Positions 11,740-22,000 of a stretch of 64,000 bases of DNA are shown here, piece by piece. The position numbers and the translations under genes are program-made. The stretch is from Saussurea involucrata (taxonomy: Eukaryota; Streptophyta; Magnoliopsida; Asterales; Asteraceae), in assembly GCA_033807775.1 (NCBI GenBank), contig JAWVWS010001018.1, positions 62,001-126,000 of the forward strand, in the 5' to 3' direction. Every line of letters begins with the position of its first letter. The first letter of the stretch is position 1. A model generated the notes under the pieces. The model was not told the origin of the DNA, did not search any database, and worked only from the letters and a program-made list of their open reading frames with translations.

Positions 11740-11960
11740 TATATAGGGCTCGGTTCCGATGAGAAGTTGAGGTTAACTTGAGAAGCGTGAGAAATGGTTA
11801 TCAACCGTTGGATGAGAAATGGATGAACATTAGGATGAGATGCACTGGATCAATTTCCTTCTAAGCCGCAATTCATGGGAGGGCATTTGATTAAAAGTGA
11901 TCAACGGTTCAGATCCACTTCTCACGTTAACCTCAACTTCTCACACGATCCGTCGTCCAA
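11740..11960. repeat. Palindromic MITE-like element in IRX9H intron
   Basis: A perfect 18-bp inverted repeat (11760-11777 versus 11926-11943, TGAGAAGTTGAGGTTAAC and its complement) bounds about 150 bp, with a second inner inverted pair (ATCAACCGTTG / ATCAACGGTT). The whole can fold on itself. No clear TSD or full terminal inverted repeats could be fixed, so the family is unknown. Confidence 0.65.
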
Positions 11961-12024
11961 CACGTAATTTATTCGGGTTAAAGGAAGTCAGAAAATAAAG
12001 GAATCAAGGAGTAAAAGAATGTAC

Positions 12025-12902
12025 CTGATTTGCCTCATATGGTCGAAAAGTTCAGTAGAGTAGATATTAGTATCATCAGCAAAGTACACAATTCCATCAA
12101 GCCGATGTGTTTCAATATGCAAAAGAGCCACGTTTCTCTGGTGCACTCTCGAATCTTTAATCTCAGTCGTGTTCTTTGTGCATACAAGATGCCTATACAT
12201 AACACCACTCCTCCTCAACAACTCAGCCGTGTCACCCGATTGGCTCGTCATTTCAACAACAATCCACAACAAAGGTGGCTGAACCAACTTTAGCGTATGT
12301 GCCAAACGATTAAGGTAATACCCCTGAAACATCCTAGGATATGTCGGGGTCACAATTATCAAAAACTTACCATGAATCTGTGGAACAAGAACCATACTAT
12401 TTGAAGCCTCGATTTCTTGTTTCACTTCACCCATTTGTACCTCCAAATCCAGTGAGACATTATTGGTTTCGACTACTTTCATATGACTGACATCATTCAA
12501 TTGAACTTTCCCAAATTGCTCAAAGGAAAAGGCCTGGTTTCTTGACATGAGATTGGTGGAGGTTTTTACTGAAACAATTGGGGTAAAACCCACAAAAACT
12601 CCAACAAGAAAACATAAAATGAAATGAAAAAGAGATCTCCTCCAAACATTGGATTTGGGTTTTTGCTTTTCTAAAGACCTAGAAGTTCTTTTGGAGAAAA
12701 GATTTAGGAGTAGAGATTGAAAACGATATAAAGGGTATTCAGTTGATGAAAAAGATGAATTAGAAACTGATCCACTTGTTGGAGTGTAGTCCTGGTTACA
12801 AGATGTACATTTTGATAATGGAGAAGCAACTGAACAAGCTTCTCCACCTAACACAGTTCCTGACCTAGGCACTGGAGACAATGTTCTTCTAATCGTAGTC
12901 AT
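12025..12902 (-). CDS. IRX9H: IRX9H/IRX9-like GT43 glycosyltransferase, exon 1 only
   Basis: GT43 proteins of the IRX9/IRX14 group help build the xylan backbone in the Golgi. The exon encodes about 292 residues. The ATG at 12902 is preferred over an upstream in-frame ATG (12923) because the protein then begins MTTIRRTLSPVPR, as IRX9H-type proteins do. A short basic N-terminus and Ser-rich stretch are followed by one hydrophobic anchor (FHFILCFLVGVFVGF, about residues 96-110; type II Golgi protein). The GT43 domain follows: VTPTYPRMFQGYYLNRLAHT, LLWIVVEM, GVMYRHLVCTKN, HQRNVALLHIE and DGIVYFADDTNIYS. The DDT replaces the more usual DDD/DDN at the metal-binding motif. The exon ends in ATCAG followed by GTACAT, a good 5' splice site in the phase known for this family. 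The next exon is not seen before the gypsy LTR, so the gene is either cut off or has a very large TE-filled intron. Confidence 0.85.
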
Positions 12903-13495
12903 AAGTCCTAATTCAACAAACAAACAAAAAAAAAACTCACGAATTCTCTAATCTACATTTACTATTGCCATAATTAGCATCAAAGCTACAGCCTCGTATT
13001 TTCCCCCAAAAAGTAAACTCCTACACTTACACATTATGAATTTGAATCAGCAAATCTTCGATTCTCTTGTTCTGTAGCAGAGAACAGACTGTAATTCAGC
13101 ATAAAATACACCGATTCCTTTTGCCCTCTTAGATTCGTGGAGAAATCCAGTAACACTGAACTTCAATTAAATGATGATAGCAAGTGCTTACTCTCAAATC
13201 GGAATAGTGTGAAGCAGATTACTGAATCTTTGCTAAGGTAGAGACTCATAAATCAAGCAGAAATCCGAGTCGAGAATCTCGTTAAAGGAAAATGACAGCG
13301 CTGAAAATGAAATTTAGGCAGAAAGGAAACGTGGGTGTAAGACGATAGCAATAATGTATGCTCCGATTGCTTCGTGAGAGTCAATAATGGAGAAAAGTGT
13401 TAGTGGGGGATGAAAAGCGGTGAGTGATGAGCGAATGAATGTGCATCCAATCGAGAGAGATTCGAAAGGAGACAAAAGGGGGTCAAAAGACATGA
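12903..13495 (-). promoter_or_regulatory. 5' flank / leader of the GT43 gene
   Basis: No coding potential seen. The stretch just upstream of the ATG is A/T-rich with a CAAACAAACAAAAA tract (plus strand 12918-12935). It is expected to contain the leader and promoter, but I could not place a clear TATA box. Confidence 0.4.
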
Positions 13496-13750
13496 GTGTA
13501 GTAGATCGAAGGTTTCATGTTCAAACCTTTTGAACCGCGACATCAGCGCCACATCAGCTTTTCACTTTGAACCTTCTTGAACCTTTTTGAACCCACAAAT
13601 TTCGTACCCTAACATTTTGAACCTCTTGAACCCACATGCCACATCATCTAATTTTTTAATAAAAAATCATAACATTCATAAAAATAAAAATAAAATTACA
13701 AAATAAAATTACAAAATAAAATTAAAAATTACAAAATAAAATTAAAAATT

Positions 13751-14380
13751 TCAATTATGTTTTTGTCGAATTCTCTCTTTTCTCGCCAAAGTAGCATTCA
13801 AAGCAGCTCCCGTAAGGTGATCGTGAGGGGCAATGAAAAACTCGAAGTCTTTTTCATATAGCCTTTCCAACTCGATTTCACACTTTTGTTGTTCGACTTC
13901 AAGTTTTTTCATTTTGTAATCAACCGAATCATCAATTTTACTTCTCAAGTCACTCATTTCGGAGTAAAGGCGGTTGTCGTCCGTACTACTCGTTGCTGCC
14001 TTTTTTGCCGTGTTTCTCCCGATGGGTCGTTGAACATTTTCAGTGTCTTCATCGGAAGTGTGGGTACGTTTTGAACCCCGGGATGTATTTGTCATAGTTG
14101 GAACCGTATTCCATTTTGGAGATAATTTGAGGATATCCCAAGCTTGTTCATGGGTGAAGGCAGTTTGGTATTCATTTTCGTACCGGACGTGTGCCGCTTT
14201 TAAAATATCGGTTTCACTCGATCCGCTTGATCTACTATTATACAAGTTGTTGTAGATGCCGGCGAATTGTTGTACCTTTTTGTTTAAATCTTTATATTTG
14301 GTGCTTAGTTGATGATGTGTTCTATATTTTTCACGACACATCAACGTATAAAACACCTTCTCGATGCGACCCCAGAAGCT
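13751..14380 (-). pseudogene. Harbinger ORF1-like (NAM-associated/Myb-like) fragment
   Basis: The frame gives about 205 residues beginning SFWGRIEKVFYTL. It continues with a YRTHHQLSTKYKDLNKKVQQF segment, an ILKAAHVRYENEY segment and FTHEQAWDILKLSPKW. After a basic/Ser-Thr linker, the C-terminal helix is charged (KMKKLEVEQQKCEIELERLYEKDFEFF) and ends ATLARKERIRQKHN. This order matches the trihelix/NAM-associated C-terminal proteins encoded next to Harbinger transposases, usually annotated as GST T3-like or NAM-associated. The N-terminus is lost at an ATT microsatellite (14397-14430). It could instead be an exapted host copy, but the missing start argues for a remnant. Confidence 0.65.
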
Positions 14381-14396
14381 ATCTATATTTATATAA

Positions 14397-14508
14397 CAAT
14401 AATAATAATTATGATAATAATAATAATAATGATGAGAGAATTTAGAGGATTGAGAGAATTAAGAGTGAAAAATGAATTGAGAGAATTTAGAGGATTGAGA
14501 GAATTGGT
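14397..14508. repeat. AAT microsatellite and GAGAGAATTTAGAGGATT repeats
   Basis: AAT/AATA triplets run from 14397 to about 14430. They are followed by two copies of a unit beginning GAGAGAATTTAGAGGATT, separated by AAGAGTGAAAAATGAATT. Confidence 0.85.
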
Positions 14509-14836
14509 ATGAAAAATGGATGAGATTTGAGGTTGATTTATAGTGTTTAAATTGAAAAAAAAAAAAAATTGAAAATAGCCGTTTGATATATAGCCGTTGG
14601 AATTAAAAATAAAATAAAAATTGAGAAAGTGTTCGGGTAGGAGCGGGGTGGGGAACCCGCATGCCGAACCCGCAGGAACCCGCCGCCCCCGTACCCGGTT
14701 GCCGCCCAACCCGCTGGCCACCTGGCGTGAACCCGAGCCCGAGCCCGCTGGGGTACGGATGGCCTTACAGCATTTCACAAGTCATTGAATTCTATTTTAT
14801 TATCGGGGTAAATTATACTTTTAGTCCATGTAGTTA

Positions 14837-15154
14837 GGCTATCAGCATCCATCCCTCACTAACCCACACTTTTTCACTGTCACATCAGCGCCACATCATG
14901 TTTCCCTTCCAACTCATTCTAACCCACAAACCCCCACATCCATCCCACACCACAATCCCATCTTTTATTTATTTTTATATTTATTTTTAATCTCAATTTA
15001 TAACCCACAAACAACAACCAGCACTGGTTTGCAAACCAGCACTGGTTTGCAAACCAGCGCTGGTTCCGACCAGCTCCAACCAGCTCCTTAGCGATGGTGT
15101 TCCAGCTCCATCCAGCAGCAACCAGCGGCCAACCAGCCACCGATGCGCATGGTC
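14837..15154. mobile_element. Tourist/Harbinger-type MITE, 318 bp
   Basis: Flanked by TTA on both sides (14834-14836 and 15155-15157). The ends GGCTATCAGCATC and, on the other strand, GACCATGCGCATC form an imperfect terminal inverted repeat. Inside is a tandem ACCAGCACTGGTTTGCAA repeat (about 15018-15062). It shares the segment CACATCAGCGCCACATCA with the Harbinger-like remnant at 13540-13560. Confidence 0.75.
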
Positions 15155-15157
15155 TTA

Positions 15158-15388
15158 TCATTCATTCTCATGTTTGGTTCTTATTTTGAATTAATTATAG
15201 TTTTAATTATTAACATTCACTTTGTTCTATTTTTGATCTCTCATACTAACTTATATTAATAAAGCTCATTAGCTCAAGGACTTTTTGGTTATTTTTATCA
15301 TTTCTTTTAGAGTAAATTGCATTTTTGGTTCATGTGGTATCTTGTTTTTCTTACTTTTGGTCTCCAGATTTTTTTTTTCAAGAGAAAT
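15158..15388. other. Unassigned AT-rich spacer
   Basis: No gene seen. The stretch AGTAAATTGCATTTTTGGTT near 15311 resembles GTAAATTATACTTTTAGTCC near 14805, suggesting remnants of another repeat. It ends with the target site GAAAT of SIRE-A. Confidence 0.5.
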
Positions 15389-16412
15389 TGTTGGGTCACT
15401 TAGATTTGAAGATGACCTCAGTCTCTCAATTTCACAGTTCATACTTAGAATAATTTTTAGGTTCTTTACAAGCAGTTTAATTGTATAAAAATGTTCGGTG
15501 AAGTCGAAGATCAACCGAAGAAACAAAGTAGAAGTATATCTTCAAAGCGGATTGAAGATAGAATTCTCAACCAAAGATTAAGCTGCTACTTGAAGACTTT
15601 TCCTAAAGTCTTAGCCAGGTCACTTGAAGATTTTGAAGAAGCAGAATTTTGAAGAAGATGAAATGTTAGGCAAGATTTTGAAGAAGCAAAATTTTGAAGA
15701 AGATGAAATGTTAGGCAAGATTTTGAAGAAGCAAAACTTTGAAGAAGATCAAAATCTTGAAGACAATATCTTCGGCAAGATCTTTGAAAAGGATAACATG
15801 TTAGGCAAAATACATGTTAGGAACAACTTCGGCAAATAAATTTTAGCAGGTATATTAACTTTATCTGCAGAATATATTCAGGATATCTTGCATTGACAGA
15901 GACATCATCCTAAGATCAGAAAAAGGTTCTTTGGACTTCTTATCTTCTTCAAGAAACATCAGCTTCAACAAGCAGGTCAACGCTTGAAGACAAAAGTGAA
16001 AAGACAAAATCACTTTTCAGAAGACTGCTTCCGTTCTGCCTTCCAAGCCCTCCTTGACAAGTGTCCATTGCATTTATTGCATGAGGCACTATAAAAGGAG
16101 ATCATCTTCATCCTTGCAACTCACCAGTTTACAAACTCTCTCAAGCTTTCAAGTGCTGGCTCATTACTCTCTCTCAGAAGTTCATTTGTTTTCTAAGTGT
16201 TTTACAACTGTTCTTATTCTCTGTGTGACTTTGTGTTAGATTGTTTAAGCAGATTTTATCTGTTTTGTTCCGCAACAATCTTTTAAGTTTTCTATGTGTA
16301 ATTCTTATTTAAATCAATAAAGAATTAATTAAGTGAAAAATTTTGTGTATTGTATTCAACCCCCCTTCTACAATACTTGTTTACCATTGCTAATCCATAG
16401 CTGGGACCAACA
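15389..16412 (+). repeat. 5' LTR of SIRE-A
   Basis: 1024 bp, from TGTTGGGTCA to GACCAACA. A TATAAAA at 16090-16096 and an AATAAA at 16316-16321 are the likely promoter and poly(A) signals. The word TTGAAGA or its complement occurs about 13 times between 15406 and 15990. Confidence 0.95.
15624..15780 (+). repeat. Tandem repeat in SIRE-A LTR
   Basis: About three copies of a 45-bp unit whose parts are ATTTTGAAGAAGCAAAA, TTTGAAGAAGATGAA and ATGTTAGGCAAG. It is repeated in the second LTR at 26596-26751. It is open in one frame, but I see no reason to call it coding. Confidence 0.9.
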
Positions 16413-16414
16413 AG

Positions 16415-16426
16415 TGGTATCAGAGC
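16415..16426 (+). other. PBS (tRNA-iMet) of SIRE-A unit 1
   Basis: TGGTATCAGAGC, 2 nt after the LTR. Confidence 0.95.
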
Positions 16427-16463
16427 AGGTCAGTTTAATCTAATAAACTTGATCTGATCTGCA

Positions 16464-19076
16464 ATGGCTTCATCTTCTACCTTGAACAATGTTTCATCTC
16501 AAAACTCTACTGCTAATGCTGGATCATACGACAATGGCTCCATAGCCAAACCACCAAAGTTTAACCCCAATAACTTCTCTTTGTGGAAAAGTCGTATGAT
16601 GCTCTTTCTAGAAGGAGTTGACAGCAGATATCCTACTATACTCCATGAAGGACCTATTGTCCCAAGAGTTTGGGATCGTTATAATGCCAAAAATAAAGAT
16701 GAGGATGGTGACGATTCTTCTTCTGATGAGGAAGAACGAACACCAGCTACTGGGAGATACATTGTAAAGGACCCCAGTAAGTACACTGATGAAGACAAGC
16801 GTCTTGTAGCTCTTGACACTAAAGTCAGAGCCATCATTGCCCTCTCTTTGCCCGATGAAGTTTATCACTCTCTTGTAAACTTTTCTACTGCTAAAGAAAT
16901 GTGGTCTACTCTGTGTGTTCTTTATGAAGGAACTTCTGAAGTGAAAAAGAGCAGAAAAATCGCTCTTGTTAGAAAATATGAACTGTTTGCTCATGAAAAA
17001 GGAGAATCGCTTTCTGACTACTATAACCGTTTTAACAGCCTGCTTAATGATCTTAAGCTGTTGGGTCGCATTTATGACAATGAGGAAGTCTTATGCAAAT
17101 TTATGGATTGTCTTCCTGAGTTCTGGGAAAACATCTGCACATGCATTAAGACAACCAAGGATCTTGATCATATGCCTCTCACAGCTCTTTATGGTACTCT
17201 CTTTAACTTTGAGCAAACCAAGCTCCAAAGGAAGTCTGTCATTAAAGATATCAAAAGCTCTTCCCTAGCTCTTGTGAGTGACTCTTCCAAAAGATCTGTG
17301 TGCATTCCTAGAATTACATATCCCTCTGATTCTGACCATGATAGTCAGGAAGATACCAATGATCATTCGGAGGCATATCTTAGTGATGCTGATGATGAAG
17401 GTGAGGAAACCCCCGTTGACCAACTGATAGATGGCATAGCCATGCTGGCAGGTTACTCTAAACCTAGATCCCGTTTCTCTTCTAGTAAATCTAAATTTTC
17501 TAGAAAATCTTCTCAAAATTTCCCCAAGCACTCTTCAACTGATAAATCAAATGAGGAATGCTTTAAATGTGGGAAGAAAGGTCACTTTGCCTCTGAATGC
17601 AGAAGCAAGCTTTCTGAAAAATCAAAGAACTCTTTATCCAGTCGTCCCTTTTCAAAATCTAACAGATCCAGACTCGATTCAAATCACTCCTCTTCTCAAA
17701 GATCTGGCCAACCTAGTTCCTCTGTGAACTCTGACCGTGCTGAAAAGTACAAGGCTAAATACAAAAGAGAAAAGGAGAGAAATGAACTTCTTTCCAAAAA
17801 GGGAACGGGTCTGCTGGCTGAGTATCATGACTTGGTAGATGAACCCACATCTGACAGTGATAAGGACATGGCCAATATTTGTTTCATGGCAAAGATTGAT
17901 GACATCAATGACTGTGAGGAAACTCCTTCCACTCTTGCTCTAGTCTCGACAGGATGCTCTTCCTCATCCACTCAGGTACATCCCTTCCACTCTCTTACTG
18001 ATGCTGAAAAGATTGAAGCATTTGACTCTTTAACTGTTGACTTCCATGATGCTAAAGATGCTAAGAAAAAGGCAAATGCTCAGATAAAATCTCTTTCCTC
18101 TCAACTTCAAATCTGTCTTTCTCAACTAAAACATTTTGACAAAATCAAAGCTGAGCTTGAAGATCTGAAAACCATAAACTTCACACTTGCTAAAGAGAAA
18201 AATAAGTTGTTCAAAAGACTTAAAGAGGAACAAGAAACTGTGAAAAAGTGGACTAACTCTTCTAAAAATTTAGAAAAGATTTTTAAAGACCAAATGAACT
18301 GTGGTGACAAATCTGGTCTTGGCTTTGGCAAAATGGACATTGACTCTTCCTCAACTGTTCATGCTTCTACTTCCCTTGTGCCTCCTCCACTCAATGAGTC
18401 CTCGGAACTCCACTCAAGTGATACTCATTCAATGAACTCTGTTGATCCTTCTGAAGCCTTAAAGCTTGGGATGTTCATAAAAGCTAAAGGTGATGCCTCA
18501 ACTTCTAAAGTTGAAGAAGCCCAAGGCTCTAATGACCCTCCTCAACCTGTTCATGAGCTGATGAAATCCCTACACATAGATGAAGCCTCTTCCTCTGAAC
18601 CTAAGCCTTCAAAGATCCTAAAGAGAGAACCTCAACCTCTTCAAAACAGATTTTCCACTTCTGACAAAGGAAAATCAGTCGTCGAGTTCCATCCCAAAAG
18701 AAAAACTCCAAAGAAATATTCTGGTAACTCTTCCATCTTTCCCATTCCTCGATCCGTGCTTTTGAAAAAGTCAGATTCCAAAGAATCCTGTCACTCACCA
18801 ACCCTCATACCTTACAAAGGAATCCTAGGAACCACACCTCTTGGCTCATCCTCTTCGGCCAAGATCATAAAAATCAATGCGAAAGGTCAAAACAAGGACA
18901 GTGGTAATGATGTTAAAAAGGTTTTTATCTATAGAAAATGCTATAACTGTGGTGACACTTTTCATATGGCTAAAGAGTGTCCTCTTGAGAGAATGGACAG
19001 GAACTCATCTAAAGATCTCTCTGTTTCTTCTTCTCACCCAAAAGGACCCATATCCAAATGGGTACCAAAGAACTAA
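16464..19076 (+). CDS. gag: SIRE-A Gag, unit 1
   Basis: An 870-residue structural protein forming the virus-like particle. Residues about 25-280 are the UBN2-type Gag core (KPPKFNPNNFSLWKSRMM, then LPDEVYHSL and LKTTKDL-like helices). A zinc knuckle CFKCGKKGHFASEC starts near residue 366. A long coiled coil lies near 522-615, followed by a Ser/Pro-rich segment. A second zinc knuckle CYNCGDTFHMAKEC starts near residue 826, and the protein ends in WVPKN. The ATG lies 37 nt after the PBS. The stop is followed 15 nt later by CAG, and pol opens in another frame. Much larger than standard copia Gags, as is typical of Sireviruses. It is uninterrupted. Confidence 0.95.
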   Translation: MASSSTLNNVSSQNSTANAGSYDNGSIAKPPKFNPNNFSLWKSRMMLFLEGVDSRYPTILHEGPIVPRVWDRYNAKNKDEDGDDSSSDEEERTPATGRYIVKDPSKYTDEDKRLVALDTKVRAIIALSLPDEVYHSLVNFSTAKEMWSTLCVLYEGTSEVKKSRKIALVRKYELFAHEKGESLSDYYNRFNSLLNDLKLLGRIYDNEEVLCKFMDCLPEFWENICTCIKTTKDLDHMPLTALYGTLFNFEQTKLQRKSVIKDIKSSSLALVSDSSKRSVCIPRITYPSDSDHDSQEDTNDHSEAYLSDADDEGEETPVDQLIDGIAMLAGYSKPRSRFSSSKSKFSRKSSQNFPKHSSTDKSNEECFKCGKKGHFASECRSKLSEKSKNSLSSRPFSKSNRSRLDSNHSSSQRSGQPSSSVNSDRAEKYKAKYKREKERNELLSKKGTGLLAEYHDLVDEPTSDSDKDMANICFMAKIDDINDCEETPSTLALVSTGCSSSSTQVHPFHSLTDAEKIEAFDSLTVDFHDAKDAKKKANAQIKSLSSQLQICLSQLKHFDKIKAELEDLKTINFTLAKEKNKLFKRLKEEQETVKKWTNSSKNLEKIFKDQMNCGDKSGLGFGKMDIDSSSTVHASTSLVPPPLNESSELHSSDTHSMNSVDPSEALKLGMFIKAKGDASTSKVEEAQGSNDPPQPVHELMKSLHIDEASSSEPKPSKILKREPQPLQNRFSTSDKGKSVVEFHPKRKTPKKYSGNSSIFPIPRSVLLKKSDSKESCHSPTLIPYKGILGTTPLGSSSSAKIIKINAKGQNKDSGNDVKKVFIYRKCYNCGDTFHMAKECPLERMDRNSSKDLSVSSSHPKGPISKWVPKN

Positions 19077-19094
19077 TTCTTCTGTGACTGCAGG
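19062..19094 (+). promoter_or_regulatory. gag-pol junction with 3' splice-site-like motif
   Basis: The Gag stop (TAA, 19074-19076) lies in a 32-nt interval that begins GTACC at 19062, contains CTAAT (a branch-point-like word), then a pyrimidine-rich run, and ends TGCAG at 19093. Skipping exactly 19062-19093 would place Gag in frame with Pol. Thirty-two nucleotides is below the usual plant intron minimum, so a different donor, or stop bypass with frameshift, must be considered. Confidence 0.5.
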
Positions 19095-22000
19095 TTTATG
19101 GACATCAACAGATCTGGTATCTGGATAGTGGATGTTCACGTCATATGACTGGAAACATATCTCTTCTTGTTAACTTCGTGTCGGCTAAAGGTCCATCTGT
19201 TATCTTTGGCGATAATTCTCGTGGCAGCACTAAAGGCTACGGAACTCTCTCCAATGGTTCTGTCACCTTTAATAAAGTAGCGTACGTTGAAGGCTTGATG
19301 CACAACCTCTTGAGCATAAGCCAGCTGTGTGATCTCGGTTATAAAGTAATCTTTGAACTATCCATTTGCACGGTGGTTGACAAAGACATGAAAGCTGTAC
19401 TTTCCGGGTACCGAAAAGAAAATGTCTATGTAATAGACATGGGACAGAGTTCATCTTCTGAAACAAACATCTGCTTTGTCTCTGAAAACTCTGCTAAAAT
19501 CAGTTGGCTCTGGCACAAGCGTCTCTCTCACCTCAACTTCAAAACCTTGAACTCTCTCTCCTCTAAAGAGCTCGTATCTGGAATGCCAAAGCTGACCTTT
19601 GTGAAAGAAAAGCTGTGTGCTGCTTGTGAGAAGGGAAAGCTCACAAAATCTTCATTCAAGTCCAAGCAATGCTTCTCCATTTCTCAACCTCTTCAGATGC
19701 TGCACATGGATCTGTGTGGACCAGTCAGCACTCCAAGCCTTGGTGGAAGAAGGTACATTCTTGTTATTATTGATGAATTTACACGCTATACTTGGGTATT
19801 TTTTCTCAGGTACAAAAGTGATGCTTCTGAAGAAATCATAAAGTTCATCAAAAGATCTGAAGTGATGAATGGGCAGCTGGTGAGATCTGTGAGAAGTGAC
19901 AACGGCACTGAATTCAAAAACAATGTGTTGGATGACTTCTTCAATGAAAAGGGCATATCTCAGAACTTTTCGGCTGTTCGGACTCCACAACAAAATGGTG
20001 TGGTAGAGAGAAAGAACAGGACGCTGTGTGAAGCTGCCAGATCCATGCTGAGTGAATCTCACCTACCGACCTACTTTTGGGCTGAAGCAATTAATACTGC
20101 ATGCTTTACCCAGAATAGGTCCATCATTGTAAAAAGGCATAATAAGACTCCCTATGAAGCCTTTTATGGTAGAAAACCAAACATCAGTTTTCTTCATGTC
20201 TTTGGGTGTGTCTGCTACATTTTGAATGACAGAGAAAACTTGGGGAAGTTTGATCCTAAAGCAGATGAAGGCATCTTCATGGGTTATTCTCTCACCTCCA
20301 AAGCATACAGGGTCTACAACCTTCGGAGAAAATGTATTGATGAAACAATACATGTCAAGTTTGATGACCTCAAGGTATCATCTCTCTCCTCAGATGATGA
20401 TGAATTAAATAGTTGGATCACCTCTTGCATTAGTGATGCTTCTCCTTCTCCACCTAACCCAACTATTCCCATACCTTCTCCTCAAAATCCTACCTCTCAA
20501 GATAATAATCCTTCCTCATCCTCACACCCTTCTTCAAACCAAGAAGAAAATCCTCTGCCGATCCAAACGTCCCAAAACCAAAATTCTCTTCAAAACACCA
20601 CTCTCTCTCGTCCCTCAAATATTCCTTCTTCATCAAATCCACCCCATACTTCTTCATTCAATCCCCCTGAAGATCTACCCTCCACCTCTCATCCACAACC
20701 TTCCTATCCCCCAGCCTTGCCTCCTGCTATAAAATGGACCAAGGATCATCCAATCGATCAAATAATTGGTGATCAACAGGCTGGTGTCCAAACCAGAAGA
20801 GGAGTAGGCAATATCTGTCTCTATGTAAACTTTTTGTCTCTTATAGAGCCAAAGAAGGTTGAAGAAGCTCTAGCTGATCCATGTTGGATCACTGCCATGC
20901 AAGAAGAACTCTCTCAGTTTGAAAGGAACAAGGTCTTGAGATTGGTTCCTCGTCCTTCCAGAAAAACAATTATCGGAACCAAGTGGATCTTCAGAAACAA
21001 GATGGATGAAGAAGGCACTGTCATCAGAAATAAAGCCAGACTGGTTGCTCAAGGGTACAGGCAAGAAGAAGGAATTGACTATGATGAAACATTTGCTCCA
21101 GTTGCTAGACTTGAAGCAATCAGAATCTTCCTTGCTCATGCTGCATACAAGAACTTTAGAGTCTTCCAGATGGATGTCAAGAGTGCCTTCCTAAATGGAG
21201 AGCTTGCTGAAGAAGTCTATGTGAAACAACCTCCTGGATTTGAAGATCCCTCTCATCCTGACTATGTGTACAGATTGGATAAGGCTCTCTATGGCCTTAA
21301 ACAAGCCCCTCGTGCCTGGTATGACACTCTAGCTGACTTTCTTCTGAAGAACAACTATACTCGAGGTAAGATTGACAACACTCTTTTCATCAAGCAAAAA
21401 TCAGGTAATCTTATTCTTGTTCAAGTTTATGTGGATGACATCATTTTTGGTGCCACCAATGAATCACTGTGTGATGAGTTTGCCTCTCTCATGATGAGCC
21501 AATATGAGATGAGCATGATGGGGGAGCTAACATTTTTCTTGGGTCTCCAAGTAAAACAATTTTCTGAAGGTATCTTTATAAACCAAAGCAAATACATTCG
21601 TGATCTTTTGAAAAAGTTTCAATTTGATACCTGCTCTCCCATGAAAACTCCTATGGCACCACCTCTAAAACTTGATGCTGATCCTAATGGTGTGTCTGTT
21701 GATGTCACCAAGTTTAGAGGAATGATTGGGTCACTTCTTTATCTTACTGCTAGTAGACCTGATATTATGTTTGCTACTTGCCTGTGTGCGCGTTACCAAG
21801 CCAATCCTAAGGAATCTCACTTGGCTGCGGTTAAACGCATCTTTCGGTATCTGAAAGGTACCATGAATCTGGGTCTTTGGTATCCCAAAGACTCAGGTTT
21901 TGATCTAATGGGTTATTCAGATTCTGACTTTGCAGGATCAAAGATTGATAGAAAGAGCACTACTGGAAGCTGCCAACTCCTTGGTGGTAAACTTGTTAGT

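Larger units (their letters stand above)
13496..14764 (-). mobile_element. Harbinger-like DNA transposon remnant
   Basis: Its right end reads (reverse complement) GGCCATCCGTACCCC and is flanked by TTA (14765-14767), the target type of PIF/Harbinger. Inside are a degraded ORF1-like gene on minus, AACCCGC-rich subterminal sequence on the right and TTGAACC-rich sequence on the left (13515-13640). The left terminus is not well defined. No transposase is present, so it is non-autonomous. Confidence 0.55.

Noticed and set aside
15624..15839. Small ORF in the SIRE-A LTR (repeated at 26596)
   Set aside because: Tandem repeat units without stops inside an LTR; no independent evidence of translation.
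19062..19093. A 32-nt spliceosomal intron joining gag to pol
   Set aside because: The frame fit is exact, but plant introns are rarely below about 60 nt and the GT is not kept in the copy near 33600 (ATACC). Kept only as a splice-acceptor observation.
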